From: Taxillus chinensis
Taxonomy: Eukaryota; Streptophyta; Magnoliopsida; Santalales; Loranthaceae
Reading direction: 5' to 3'
Assembly: GCA_023512835.1 (NCBI GenBank)
Contig: CM042092.1
Location: forward strand, 47,458,400 to 47,522,399
DNA length: 64,000 nucleotides
Positions 44,269 to 55,866 of this stretch are shown piece by piece. Made by a program: the position numbers and the translations under genes. The notes under the pieces are model-generated. The model saw only the letters and a program-made list of their open reading frames with translations, did not search any database and had not been told where the DNA came from. Position 1 is the first letter of the stretch. The number at the start of each line of letters is the position of its first letter.

Positions 44269-47200
44269 GGACTAATTAATAACTACCTAACGAATCTGAG
44301 ATAGGAGTTAATGCTTTAGCTGGGATAGATCTCATATATGAAGTAAATATTCCTACGGACCTCAATATGAAAGATTGACTCCGTCCGGAATGTTCTAAGA
44401 TAGTGGTTGATTGCAGAAAAACAACACTGAGAGTAGACTAGTTGCTTGTACTGGATTTGTTTGAACAAGAGTACATGATTGATCGTTCAATGTTATTCTT
44501 GTTCTATGATCAACATGGCGCACAACACTTGGAGGAATTCTCTCCTTGTCTCTCTTTCTATCATTGGAACTCTCAAGTTGATTCTCAAAAGTTATTTCTT
44601 TAACGCATGTCAGAATCCTATATCTTGTGTTTTATGTGTTCCCTATTTTTTAGAGAGAGGTTTTTCACGTGAATATCTCGTTAAGTGTGTGAGTGATATA
44701 TTTTAAGGTTATAGTGCTCGTGCGCCTTGTCATCCATCCCGACAATCTGACTTCCTATCACTTGAAATGCGTACATATAAGGGATGGGCTGATCTGCTCT
44801 GATTCGGCAGATCTGTTGCCCATGTTGTTTAGTTGCATGCCCATATTGATACAGTCGATCTTAGCTGTTCATTCGTTGATGGTAGTTGGCAGTCATTAAT
44901 GTGACATTAAATGCGCTCAACTGCTCCGAATGGCATAGGTTTACTGTACAAACCCTACTTGATGATTTCACTAAGTGGAATGCTTAGGGTTGTGAGTTAG
45001 CCTTGAAGGTATGTGCCTTGAAGGTTTGATAACTCGAAGATTTGCCTCGTAGATTTGGGTAGAGCCTTATTTCAGTTGTACGATGAAACTTCGTGCTTTG
45101 ACAGCGTTAGCTCCTACAAGTCTTCGAGGCTAGTAGTTCTCAGATGAAAATAGGCTAACTCTAAAATGTTGTCTTCGACTTTACGAGTCTGTTACCTCCG
45201 CAAAGGTGCTTAGAGTGGCATTGCTACAAGCATACTGAGTAACTACTAGCTACGATTCTTCGACTCTATATCTTCGAGTCTCCGAGGATGGCAGAACACA
45301 GATTGGCTTAAGTCTAATGATTCACTCTACGTTTAGTGAGACTTAGACTCTTCGAGTCTATGACTCATTTTTGCGACTGTTTGAGTGACTCTCACGTAGA
45401 ATGCATATAGCCTTTACCTGTTGACTTAGCTGCGAGTCTTCGACTCAGTTTGCTTTAGATGACTAAGTTGTTCTTCAACCTTTCCATTCTTTTGGCCTAC
45501 GAACGTATGTTAGGTCTTTGACCCTATGAGTCTCTGACTCTTTTTGACGAGTACTTAGTCTATCTTTTGACTTAGTGCAAACTGAGTCTATGTCCCTACG
45601 AGTCTTCGACTCTACGGCCCTGACTCTTCAACTATAGTTCTTCAGCTATGAGTCGCTTTGGTCTTGGTTACTGACAATTTCTTTTCATTAACTGTCTATG
45701 ACTCTACGAGTCTCAGTTACAATTACTTTTGTTTGTTACATGGGTGAGACTTAGGCTCTTCACTTCAACCTTTGAGTCTGTGAGTCTCTATACGATTTAC
45801 AAATGACAAATACTACTTGCGACTTCAACTCTTCGACCTTATGAGTCTACAAGTTTACTTATCAATTTATATTCTATCAATTATTGTTTAGGGCATCTTT
45901 GGGGACTCTCCAATTTCGCACACTTCGGGTCTTTGAGTCAGTTACAATTCTCTCACTTTTTAGTTATAACTCTTCGACTCTGCGAGTCTATAAGTCTTTT
46001 GTTATGTAGTGATAGTTTACTATTCTTTGAACTTCGACTCTACGACCCTGATACCTTCATATCTTTGAGTCTCCAGACTTAGACTATTATTGGCAGCTTC
46101 ACCAAATCATGTGATTCCCAACATGGACAGTGATGTGGTCATCGATGTAAGTGTTTTGATACTAGTTGGGCCCAGTTTGGAGCCGGAACCGGAGCCTTAG
46201 AGGCTGATTTGTTGACTTTCAAAGGTATCATGGTTAACCTTGTGTGTGAGCTATTATTTGAGGATGTGATCATCTGGATACTGACGTGCTCGTTAGTTTG
46301 AGTGTTTTGACTATAATTAGGTTCAATTTAAAGTTCGTGACGCCGGGAAGTCATTTATGGTTTTTGGGTGTTACTAATTAAGGAATACCTAGAAATATAA
46401 ATAGCTAGAGGAGAGAGAGAGAATGGAATTGCGTTCAATTAGCTTGTGTGTGGAGGAGAGCTTGGAGTTTAGAGCCATGGTTTGGTGATTTTCGACTATT
46501 TGATCCATGATAGTACTTCTAGTTAGGTGTGATATTCCCAAGATCCAAACAAAATCGTATAGGTATATGAGTATGTATATAGAGAGGGGGGTGAATCTGT
46601 ATATTTAAAACTAATTCTTTAGTTTTAAGGAGTAGTTTACTTATCAGAGATATTCTGACAGATGTGGTTGTTGTTTGGGTGGTATTTTAATGTTTTGTGC
46701 AAGATCAAGTTAACAATAGGTGTGTATGGGAAATAAAAGACAAAGACACACGATTTACGTGGTTCGATTAATGTGATCTACTCCACGGTAGTGAGGGTGT
46801 ACCTACATTGAGTCCAATCCACTATATGCTTTTAATATAATAGGGTCTTGCCCTTGTTACAATAGGATTAACTCTATTCTCTTTTAAATGCAAATACAAA
46901 AATAGTATTACTTCAGTACTCACTCATTATGGTGAACTGTTTGGCGTAACCTGCTCCTGCGTGTTTAACTATTTGCACTTCTTGACCTTTAACCACTCAT
47001 TTGCCAAACTCACTATTTGTTCATTGAATGTACGAGAGATGTAGCTAGATGAACTCACTATTATCTTTCTCAATTTTCTTCTCTCTGTTTTTGCAGTACG
47101 AACTACTCTACGTCCCTTGTATATCTTTAAATACTTTGCGTGTATTCAGAAAATATTCTGACGCTTCTTTAAAGTATGGCATATGCTTTTCTTTTATAGG

Positions 47201-47572
47201 ATGACCATTGCATGAGACCCTTATGCTAGGGTTGGACATGTTCTACCTTATGATTTCCATCATTGAAACATATTATTCCAGTTGTCTTTTGTGAAAGGAC
47301 TTCGTACTGGTTCATTCAGTTGATCCTAAAGTCATCCCTACACAAGGCTCGCACAAACCATTAAAGAAAAGAAAAACATAGAGTCGCCACCAAACATATT
47401 AGAGGTGTGATGGGCACCTAGAAAAAGAAAGGTCTACTGTTCCAGAGAATTAGGTTCGAGAGTCGCTTACGTATGAGGAAGGAAAAAAACTCTTGCACCC
47501 CCACAACGCCCACAATTGGTACTTAATCTTGATCTATGGGTGTTTGCTTGCATTATTCAAAAAGAAGTTATT
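44269..47572. other. non-coding repeat-rich region, no gene seen
   Basis: No frame above 75 codons and no domain. 45040-46090 is a degenerate repeat. 46380-46440 has a GA run after AAATATAAATAG, a possible decayed LTR promoter. 46730-46800 includes ACGATTTACGTGGTTCGATT, a type of sequence common in plant LTRs. 47385-47520 (AGAGTCGCCACCAAAC, GGTTCGAGAGTCGCTTACG, GCACCCCCACAACGCCC) resembles the 3' region of Tat/Ogre-like gypsy elements. These are memory-based resemblances. Confidence 0.5.
45040..46090. repeat. degenerate GACTC/GAGTC repeat
   Basis: Dozens of short motifs such as CTTCGACTCTACGAGTCT and TTCGAGTCT...GACTCTTCG recur at irregular spacing. GACTC and GAGTC are complements, so local foldbacks are frequent. 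No clear fixed period. Confidence 0.7.
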
Positions 47573-47577
47573 TTTAT

Positions 47578-48964
47578 TGTTGGTCCCTGGGAGCTTAGAG
47601 GGGGGGGGGGGGGAGGAGGTGAATAGGCTCTAATCGAAAACTCTTTCTTCGTCTCTGGCTCAGCACTTATCTGGTTAAATGATAAAATCAGTGTGGAAGA
47701 TAACCAGATAGTGAAAGTATTTTGTTTTATTATCAAGAGATAAATACAACAAAACAGAAGCAAATTAAAGCTAATGAAGCTTTTCGATCTACTGGAAACT
47801 CTCTTACACTCTGTTTACAATGACTCACACACTAGCCAATACAATCTCTAAAAACTCTTATACATGTACGCCCCTATGAAAATATACAAGTCTTAATATA
47901 TATATATATGCATCTGTTGGAAAACATTCTTGGAACTTGATCTTCTGAGCACAGTGTACCACTTAGTTTTTCTCATAAATGATTCTGCTTTAATTGCTGC
48001 AGATGTGGAGCTTGAGATCTTGGGTCTTTAAACTTTGAATTGCTTCATATGTCCCAAGTGCAATTAAAGCTTTGTCCACATCTCCGTGTGATCCACGTGT
48101 AAGATGATTTAGGTCTTCAACGAATTTGTCTTACATTGGGACACAGCGAGCTGATGACTTTAAATGCGAGGCCGATAAAGTGAAGCAGCGTCTTCTTAGT
48201 CTGTTGTAAAGTTCCTTACTCCGTGTTAGTGAAGCTCGAATCCTTACTCTGTCTCAATGGTTGCTTACTCCGTATCAGTTTAATACTAGAATCCTTATTC
48301 TGTGTCAGTATTTCCTTACTCCATATAAACGAAAGGTTCGGAGGGCTTAGTCCGTATCAGCGCTTCCTTACTCCGCACGAGTAAAAGGTTCGGATTCCTT
48401 ACTCCATATCTTCCTGTCCTTACTCCGTGCGAATAAAGGCCTTGGGTCCTTATTCCGTACAAGTCGTTCCTTACTCCGCATGAATGAAAGACTCAGATTC
48501 CTTACTCCGTGTCTTCATATCCTTCGTCCGTTTGAGTGGAAGACTTAGCTTTTTACTCCGTGTCTTCATATCCTTCGTCCGCTTGAGTGGAAAACTTAGC
48601 TTTTTACTCCGCGATAGTTCTCTCTTACTCCGTGCGAGATGTAGACTAGGATTCTTATTCCGTATCTTTTTAACTTACTCCATTTAAGTGTAAGACGTGG
48701 ATTCCTTAGTCCGTAACTTTAAGCATTTGATCTGCACGAGTGATCCTTATTTCGTATGAAGACTTGGTTATTTACCAAGTGTTTGACGACACTCACGTTG
48801 GTCTGGATCATGATTATGTATCTTGTCCTTAGCTTTGCTCTCACGAGTGAAGGTCCGGATTAAGGTTATATCTTCAGCAACAATCAAGAATAAAGATACA
48901 AGGTCTCAAATCAAATTACATAAGGTTTTATCCACATTATCCAAATTCTAGGCTTGATCCAACA
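47578..48964 (-). mobile_element. Sirevirus-like solo LTR
   Basis: TGTTGGTCCCTGG to GATCCAACA, 1387 bp, flanked by the target duplication tttat (47573-47577 and 48965-48969). Same family as 42837-44268 and 51604-52907, with the TCCTTACTCCG repeat at 48190-48720. It sits in the Tat-like non-coding DNA. Confidence 0.95.
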
Positions 48965-48969
48965 TTTAT

Positions 48970-51397
48970 ATATTTTAAATTTTTCGGAGAAGGAAGTTTT
49001 TAGCATCTAGGCCTTAAAACAAAAGAAAAATTAAAGCAAATAAAAAAGAAATACATTCTAATTTTAGAAAAAGAATGTGGATCTAGGCCCATGTGACAGT
49101 ATTGTATTTTTCTTTAGAAAACAAAAGTAGTATTTCCTTTTCTAGAAAAGAAGATAAAAACAATTTAAATTCAAATATGAAAATACTATCACAATTGATA
49201 TTGACCCAAGTAGACTAGGATATGAGCATTTAGGGCTCAAACCTCATGACCGCCCAGGCCTTGTTTTAATTTTTCTAGAAAATATGTTCTTTTGATTGTC
49301 CTTTTTTATTTTTGAAAAAAAGAAAAGAATGAGAGTTAAAACGGAAACCGTTTCAATTTAAAATATTTGAGAAAAGAAGTTTTAACAGTTTAAATATTAA
49401 GAAATTAAAGAGAAAAACCTAGTGGTTTTTTTGTGACCGAACTTGGAGATCTTCCTTCAAAAGTCTTCCTGAAAACAAAAAGGTTAAAAAGAAAAATGCA
49501 GCTTTCCTTCCCTGCTTTAAGTCTTCAATTCCCACATTTCCAGAATGCTTCCTCCTTGGTTTGGAATGTCTCATTTTAGGCGCTTGAAGATAAGTATATC
49601 TCTCTCCGTTTTTTCCTCTCAAAAATACCAGGATATTCTCTCTCTCAGCCTTTTTATGCTCTCCAAAATAATTTTCTCTTCTGATCCGTGATAATTGATG
49701 CCTTTAGAGGTTTATTGATAACCTATTTAGAGGAATTTTAGACAGTATCTGTTGGCTAGGTATTAATTGCATTCTTATATTTCCGATAAGTCAAATGGAT
49801 GTCCCGAGACCTCATTATGGCTCCCTGTTCCTGCATCTGAAAATAAATTCTCAAATAAATAATTTTCTTGGAATCATTATGGCTCCATGTTCCTGCATTG
49901 GTGGATAAGGGCTGAATGTATTTCCGAAGTATTAGCGCTGTTGGGAATTAATGGCTATGCAATCCCCATGGGGATTTTATTCATTTAATTATGGCACCTC
50001 CCTGTCTCTATGCTTAAAAATAGAGTCCCAAAGTACTGTTATTAATTAATGCACTTGGAAAAAGGATTTTTAGAGTCTCGATGCGTTGGAGCCGCTTCCA
50101 GGTTGACAGAGGAGTAGTCTTTGGAGTTATTCCGGATCATTGACTAGGTTTGACCTCCGGATCTGAGCTTATTCTGGATCAGCGGGCTTATTCCAGATCA
50201 TTGACCATGTTTGACCTCTGGATCTGGGCTTATTCCGAATCAGTGGCCTTATTCAGCATCAGTAGGCTTATTCCGGATGATTGACCAAGTTTGACCTCCA
50301 GATCTGGGCTTATTCCGGATCATTGACTAGGTTTAACCTCCGGATCTAGGCTTGTTCTGGATTAGCGAGCTTATTCCAGATCATTGACCAAGTTTGACCT
50401 TCAAATCTGGACTTATTCTAGATCAGGACTTATTCCAGATTATTGGGCCTTTTCCGTGTCATCCATACTCCAGATTTGACCAAGTTTGACCTCCAAATTT
50501 TGCGTTTCCCTAAAAAAATTCGTGTGTGGGCTCAACCGTTAACTAGTGACTCTACTTGGGCTTCTTTGTACTTCTCTTATTCGGACTTGCTGTGTAAGGG
50601 GAGTGTCTTTGTATATATACTGGGCCAAGGAGAAGCAAAACTGTCAATGTGGGACAAACACGCATGTGAAGAACCAAAATTTATGGAAAATAAGGCAGAT
50701 TTTTGGGAAAACTTCAAAAATTCATAACTTTCTCCACAAAGATCAGATTGAGGCCAAATTTAACTTGTTTTCCTCGCAATTCTGTCATCTATCTTCAAAA
50801 ATTGGAATCACTCAAAAAGGATCATCCATGTAGGAGAAAAGTAGGAAACACCGCATTGAGGTACATGACAAAGTAAGCATTCTTCCCGTCAGAATCAAAA
50901 AATCATAGTTAATTGCACAGAACTTGGATTATCCTCAAATTGGTTGGAAATGATAGATAAAGATGTTGTCTAACCAATTCAATTGACTTTGTTCAATTCC
51001 AACAAGTATTGAGGAAGTTATTGGCAAAATAGCGGGCTACACACCAACTGTCCAATTCAACTTCGTACAAAACTTGGTACTTTTGTCATAATCTTTTCAT
51101 TTCTTCTCGGAATCAAGTGTGTTCAAGTGCATTGTTCTCAAAATGTTATCCTCTATGACTTAGTGCTTGTCTTGGGGCATTTAAAGGTTTCCCAAAGTGG
51201 TCCTTCACCGAGTGTGGTTGTGATGTAACCCGGTCAAAATAAGGTTCAACAGCTGCCCCTATTTGTGCATTGTTTGTATACAAATAATGTGCAAAGATAA
51301 CCAGATACCCATTTTGTAGGGTTAGATCTCTTTGGTATTTTTTCCTATAAGAGTTGATTCCTTGGAGCTTGGCATTGCTGTGAAATTGAGGTGACAT
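48970..51397. other. non-coding region, no gene seen
   Basis: AT-rich, low complexity at 48970-49420. A 42-bp minisatellite lies at 50127-50495. CAACAGCTGCCCCTATTTG at 51249-51267 recalls sequence near the PPT of Tat-like elements. Together with 46100-47572 this may be one decayed LTR element into which the solo LTR inserted; I could not fix its ends. Confidence 0.5.
50127..50495. repeat. compound minisatellite, 42-bp and 19-bp units
   Basis: Five 42-bp units (TTATTCCGGATCATTGACTA then GGTTTGACCTCCGGATCTG and a short end) alternate irregularly with 19-bp units of the type TTATTCTGGATCAGCGGGC. The last units fade at 50400-50495. Confidence 0.88.
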
Positions 51398-51603
51398 TGT
51401 CACGCCCCGGATTTCCAACCCACAAAAACCGGTTAGTGAATCCCTATGCCCGCACCCGAAGGGACAAGGGGTTGGTGAGAACACCGAGAAAGGGACTTTA
51501 GCACGGGTGCCGTCCCTAAACCATATCACACATATACTAAAATCTCATTTCAAAGCACAGTATAAACACACATACATACATGTTCTTTCCCCCACGGGGT
51601 TAC
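51398..51603 (-). repeat. gypsy LTR fragment interrupted by element B
   Basis: The 206 bp from TGTCACGCCCCGG match the start of the E4 LTR (37929 onward), including CACCCGAAGGGACAAGGGG. It stops at GGGGTTAC, where element B begins. The remainder should lie beyond the right end of the window, with gttac as the probable target duplication. Confidence 0.88.
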
Positions 51604-52907
51604 TGTTGGTCCCGGAGAGCCTAAAGGGGGGGGGGGTGAATAGGCTCTCTAAAAATCTTTCTCTCTCTTAATGGCTTAGACACTCACTCTAGTTAAATGG
51701 ATAAAATCAGTGCGGAAGATTAACCAGGTAGTGGAAGTATGTTGCTTTATTATCTGAAGATAATTACAACAAGGCAAAACAGCGTTTTAGCTGCACAACA
51801 CTCTGTTATAGATACACACACTTGGCAGAAAGTCTCTGTCTCTTGGATCTTTACAAGATATACGCTTATAAGTGTATAAGTACAAGTGAGCATGCGCGCA
51901 TTTTTAATTTACATTGCTTCAGGCATATATATAGACACCTTAGAAATCTATCTTGGAACTGCATTTTCTGAGCAGTGTAAAGCATTGAAGTTCTTCATCG
52001 GAAAATGCTAAAGCTTTAACTGCTGCGGATGTGGAGCTCGAAATATTGGAAGCATAAGTTGTAATGAATTCTTTGCTTGATTCCAATTGCATTTGAGACC
52101 GCATCCACATCTCCGCGTTATCCACGTGTAAGGTAATTTAGGTCTACAACAGGTTTGTCTTACATTGGGACGAAGCGAGCTAATTGTAATTAATGCGGCT
52201 TGTAAATGATGAAGCAGCGTCTTCTTAGTCCGTCATAAGGTTCCTTACTCTGTATCAGCGAAGCTCAGATCCTTACTCCGTGTCAGTGGTTGCTTACTCT
52301 GTGTGAATGAAGTCCTGGAATCCTTGTTCCGTGTCAGCGCTTCCTTACTCCGCATGAGTAGTGGTTCGGAGAGCTTACTCCGCATCAGCGCTTCCTTACT
52401 CCGCATGAGTAATGGTTCAGATTCCTTATTCTGCATTTGATGTCCTTACTCCGCAACAATTGTCCTTGCTCTGTTCAAATGAGACTTGGATTTCTCAGTC
52501 CGTGTCTTCCTTTTCTTTAGTTCAGTGGAGTGACAATTTCGATTCTCTCTTCACAACAGGTCTCTCTTATTCCGTGCGAGTGGTAGACTTCGAATCTCAT
52601 TCCATATCAATTGACTTAGCCAAATTGAGAATTAGACACAGGTTCCTTAAGTCGTTTTGTCAAGTATTTAGTTCGCACGAAAAGTCCTTACTCCAGATAA
52701 AGACTCGGTTATGTACCAAGTGAATGACGATACTTATCATGATCCAGATTAGGATTATGTATCCTGTCCTTAGCTTTGTTCTCACATGAGTAGGTCCGGA
52801 TTTAGAGTTAACTCATCTGCACAGACTTAATGGTAAACATGAAACATCTCGAGTCAAATTACATAGGGTTTGTTCCGCATTATCCAAATTCTCGGTTTGA
52901 TCCAACA
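51604..52907 (-). repeat. element B 3' LTR (1304 bp)
   Basis: TGTTGGTCCCGGAG to GATCCAACA. The G-run at 51627-51637 is the counterpart of the C-run in the C LTR. TCCTTACTCCG repeats at 52220-52700. Confidence 0.93.
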
Positions 52908-52917
52908 ATCTCCCCTA
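52908..52917 (-). other. element B polypurine tract
   Basis: The element strand reads TTAGGGGAGAT immediately before TGTTGGATC. It is 140 bp downstream of the Ulp1-like ORF stop. Confidence 0.82.
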
Positions 52918-53047
52918 ATATGGATATGCCAAACCCTTTGTAATCTGATCCGGTAAGGCAGCAAGAAATAACACAGAGGTAAGGATTAAGGAGAACAGTT
53001 TCACTCAGATACAATAGGAATACATTAAGCCTTAGTACAGATATAAA

Positions 53048-54112
53048 TTATGGTACATACGGCTTACTATATTTGAAGATCATCCTTGCTGCATGCTCTC
53101 GTAGTGCCATTGTCTGCTTCTTGGAGAACTCGATGATATTTTTCCAGTCATCATCGAAGGAGGTAATGGATTTCAAGAAGTAGCAGACAAAGGCTCCACA
53201 GTTGTTTCCATCGGGTTGCTGGGGTACATTCTTCTTGTTCCGGATCGTCCCCATGAGTACTTCATCCTGACCAAGAGGCGGTAGATTCAAGTCTTCATAG
53301 AGAGAACTCTGTCTGATTGCATCCGACAAGGTTCGAACAAGACTCCTCATCTGATTCTTTCTAATCGGGCGGTCAACAACCTGATGAGAATCCAGAAGCA
53401 AAATTTTCTTCTCTTTGATCAGGAAAACAGTCAGCATGAAATGTGGGGAGACGACCCGGAAGGGAATGAAAACGATGGACAGAGAGGTCCATGGTTGGCT
53501 GTTCTCTGCTGTACCATTGATGTAGGATAGAATAATGTCCACAGCAGGAAACTGGTTTTCAACCCAGCAAGGAAGAATATCAAAATCAAGGCCTTCCTCA
53601 AGTAAAGAGGGAAATAGCCTCAACTCCATTTTTACCGCCAGAGCATAGTTGTCGATGTTGTCAGTGGAAAATTGTCCCTCCTCAGACAGTATGGTCCGGA
53701 TATCTTGAGGTTCGAAGGGGGACAAGGCAGACACACATCGGCGCTTGGCAGTGGAGGAGGCATAGGCCTTGGCCGCAGCAAGAATGCTCCCATCAGCATC
53801 ATCCAGATGCAATTCCTCGTATGATGGGAGGAAGGTGATGGCACCAGATGGAATAGCAGGAGTGGGAGAGCTGGTCTGGCCAGTGGAGAAACGGCTGCAT
53901 TTAGGCACGGGAAGGCCCGGAGGAAGAGCAGGTGCAGACCGTTTGCGAGAGGCAACGCCAGCAGTGGAAGGAGGGGAAGGATCAGATGATTTCTCCCCCG
54001 GTTTGGTAGATCGACGAGAGTGGGAGGGACTGGCCACGACTTGCGTTAAGTCCGCAATAGAGGTAGACAAGTCAGAGAAAGACGTGGCAAGCCGCTCAAG
54101 CTTTTGATCCAT
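53048..54112 (-). CDS. Ulp1/C48-like cysteine protease domain of third ORF (element B)
   Basis: Open for 354 codons. Residues 1-30 continue a helical stretch that reads further upstream in this frame (LDRLAEDSRLQTQALSDHV at about 54220-54165). Residues 31-95 are a Ser/Pro-rich linker with the basic cluster SRKRSA. Residues 110-350 are the protease-like domain, with probable catalytic His224 (SPHFML), Asp241 (LLDSHQ), Gln299 and Cys305 (PQQPDGNNCGAFVC). The 17-residue His-Asp and 6-residue Gln-Cys spacings match yeast Ulp1. By family it would cleave SUMO or a related isopeptide, or process an element protein; substrate unknown. The methionine at 54112 is probably internal: the frame upstream of it belongs to the same protein, joined by a shift near 54240. 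Confidence 0.85.
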   Translation of the reverse strand: MDQKLERLATSFSDLSTSIADLTQVVASPSHSRRSTKPGEKSSDPSPPSTAGVASRKRSAPALPPGLPVPKCSRFSTGQTSSPTPAIPSGAITFLPSYEELHLDDADGSILAAAKAYASSTAKRRCVSALSPFEPQDIRTILSEEGQFSTDNIDNYALAVKMELRLFPSLLEEGLDFDILPCWVENQFPAVDIILSYINGTAENSQPWTSLSIVFIPFRVVSPHFMLTVFLIKEKKILLLDSHQVVDRPIRKNQMRSLVRTLSDAIRQSSLYEDLNLPPLGQDEVLMGTIRNKKNVPQQPDGNNCGAFVCYFLKSITSFDDDWKNIIEFSKKQTMALREHAARMIFKYSKPYVP

Positions 54113-55866
54113 GGAGAGAGAGGTAGAGGAGAAGGCAGAAAGAAGCTCGGCACCGATGGCCCGGACATGGTCGGAAAGAGCCTGGGTCTGAAGACGACTG
54201 TCCTCAGCAAGGCGATCGAGTTGGCTAAGAAAGCAGCCTCAGAGAAAATCGTGGCAAAAGAGGCGCGCCCCAGACCAAAGGCGGGAGCAGGTGCGGGCAG
54301 GGCAGGTGCGGGCAGGGCAGAGTCGGCAGCAGCAGGAGAGGACGGTGGTTGTACAGCAGCAGCAGCAGGAGGGGCGGCAGATCCACTTTGACCGGAGAGG
54401 TCAATGGTAGGGATATCCGTAGGATAAGAGGGACCAGCCTCAGCAGGGACAGGTGTCCATGCGTCATGGGCAGGCCCAGAAGAGGCAGCAGCTGGAGATG
54501 CGGCCGTTAGGAGCGACAGCGTGACAAAGCCGTGATAGCAGTTCCAAATAAGCATTTCCTCCGGGGTCTAGGTGTGTTGAGCATAAAACACCCAAAGGGT
54601 AGGTTCTGGGATGTCAGCAGTAATGGCAAGGCTGAAACGCAGCCAGCAATCATTCAGTATGTCGGTGGAGAGATGGTCGAGATAGTCCTGGATGGCTGGA
54701 GAGTGAGCGCAAGAGGCTTCCGGAAGAACAGCAGCAACAGCCGCTGTGACCGGAGAGATGGGTGCGGGAGCATCAGGAGCAGCAGCAGCAGCGTCAGCAG
54801 GAAGAGATACAGGGACATCAGCAAGAGAGACGGATGTGGAAACCTCATGGAAGGGCGGCTAAGAGGGCCCTGCAGCAGTAGACGGGTCAGCCCGACCGCT
54901 GTGCAGCGAACTGCAGGAGCGTGCCGGAGCGGCAACAGACCGGATGCGGGAGTGAACTGACCGGAGAGTAGAACTAGCTTCGTGGCCCGAGCTGGCAACA
55001 GGCTCACCAACAGAACTCGCTTGCTGTTCTGAAGCGACAGCAAGGGCACGGGAGACTGGAGGGCGGCAAACGGTGAGGGTCCCGTCGGCAGTAAGATGGC
55101 AGAAGTAGTAGGACACCGGAAAGGGAATCACCAGTTCACCCTGGAAGTGCACGGGGTGAAGATGACGGAAGATTTGGGACAGAATCCGTCCAAAAGATGA
55201 GTTCCGTTTCCCATTCCACAACACCCAGAAGAGAAAGTTGCCCTAGTCAAGTGGCAGTGACTCAAAAACCGCATACATCGCTAGTAGGAGATCGTACGGA
55301 ACCGAGTCGTGAGCCGTGGAGCGAGCCAGAAGACACCGGCTGAGTATGGTGGCCATACAGCGGTGAGGACCATGGAAGGACTTCATTTTGTACTCCTTCA
55401 CCTTATTAGGACACCCCATGAAAGCAGCCGTGGCAGCAGCGTTTGGTCGAATGTCATCGCCAGCAGGAAGATTGAAAACATCCCGGATCACCTGAAGCGT
55501 GATCTTGATAGTTTCCCCTCGAACCACAGAAAGGATAAACTCCTCAGTGGAGGTGGAGTGGTGATGGAAGGCCAGGACATCCGACACTAGAAGATTGGCC
55601 GGGGCAGAGACAAGCGTGAAAAGGTTTATGTGCTCGAGTAGATGGCAAACCTCGTGGAGCCATGCTGGAGGATCAGAGATTCCGGACCAAACGACAAGAT
55701 GGCCAGGAACAACACCATAGAGAGCTTGGGATGCTATTGAGAGTGAAAGGGTGAGGAAGAAGGAGAGAAGAGCTTTGCCGGAACAGGTGCGCCGAGGATT
55801 TAGGGTTCCGAGAGTTGGTAGCGATAACCACGGTTGACATCGATGGTGTGGTATAAGTAGGATCAT
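54113..55866 (-). pseudogene. N-terminal part of third ORF (element B)
   Basis: One frame runs from ATG 55866 to about 54240 with three TAG stops (55245, 54861, 54570), then shifts into the Ulp1-like frame. The first 207 codons hold a segment with VVRGETIKITLQVIRDVFNL and, later, RSTAHDSVPYDLLLAMYAVF. This pattern resembles the putative plant transposon protein/Athila env-like family (Transposase_32 type); I hold that assignment loosely. An Ala/Pro/Ser-rich linker (codons about 270-520) follows, with low-complexity PAPALPAP and AAAAVQPPSS. At least one stop replaces a likely Trp (LPLD-stop-GN), i.e. G-to-A. Confidence 0.7.

Noticed and set aside
44479..44899. Two small plus-strand frames (75 and 68 codons)
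   Set aside because: No homology recognised, no conserved context, and embedded in repeat-rich non-coding DNA.
54104..54391. Plus-strand Ala/Gly-rich 95-codon frame
   Set aside because: Shadow of the Ala/Pro-rich linker of the minus-strand third ORF.
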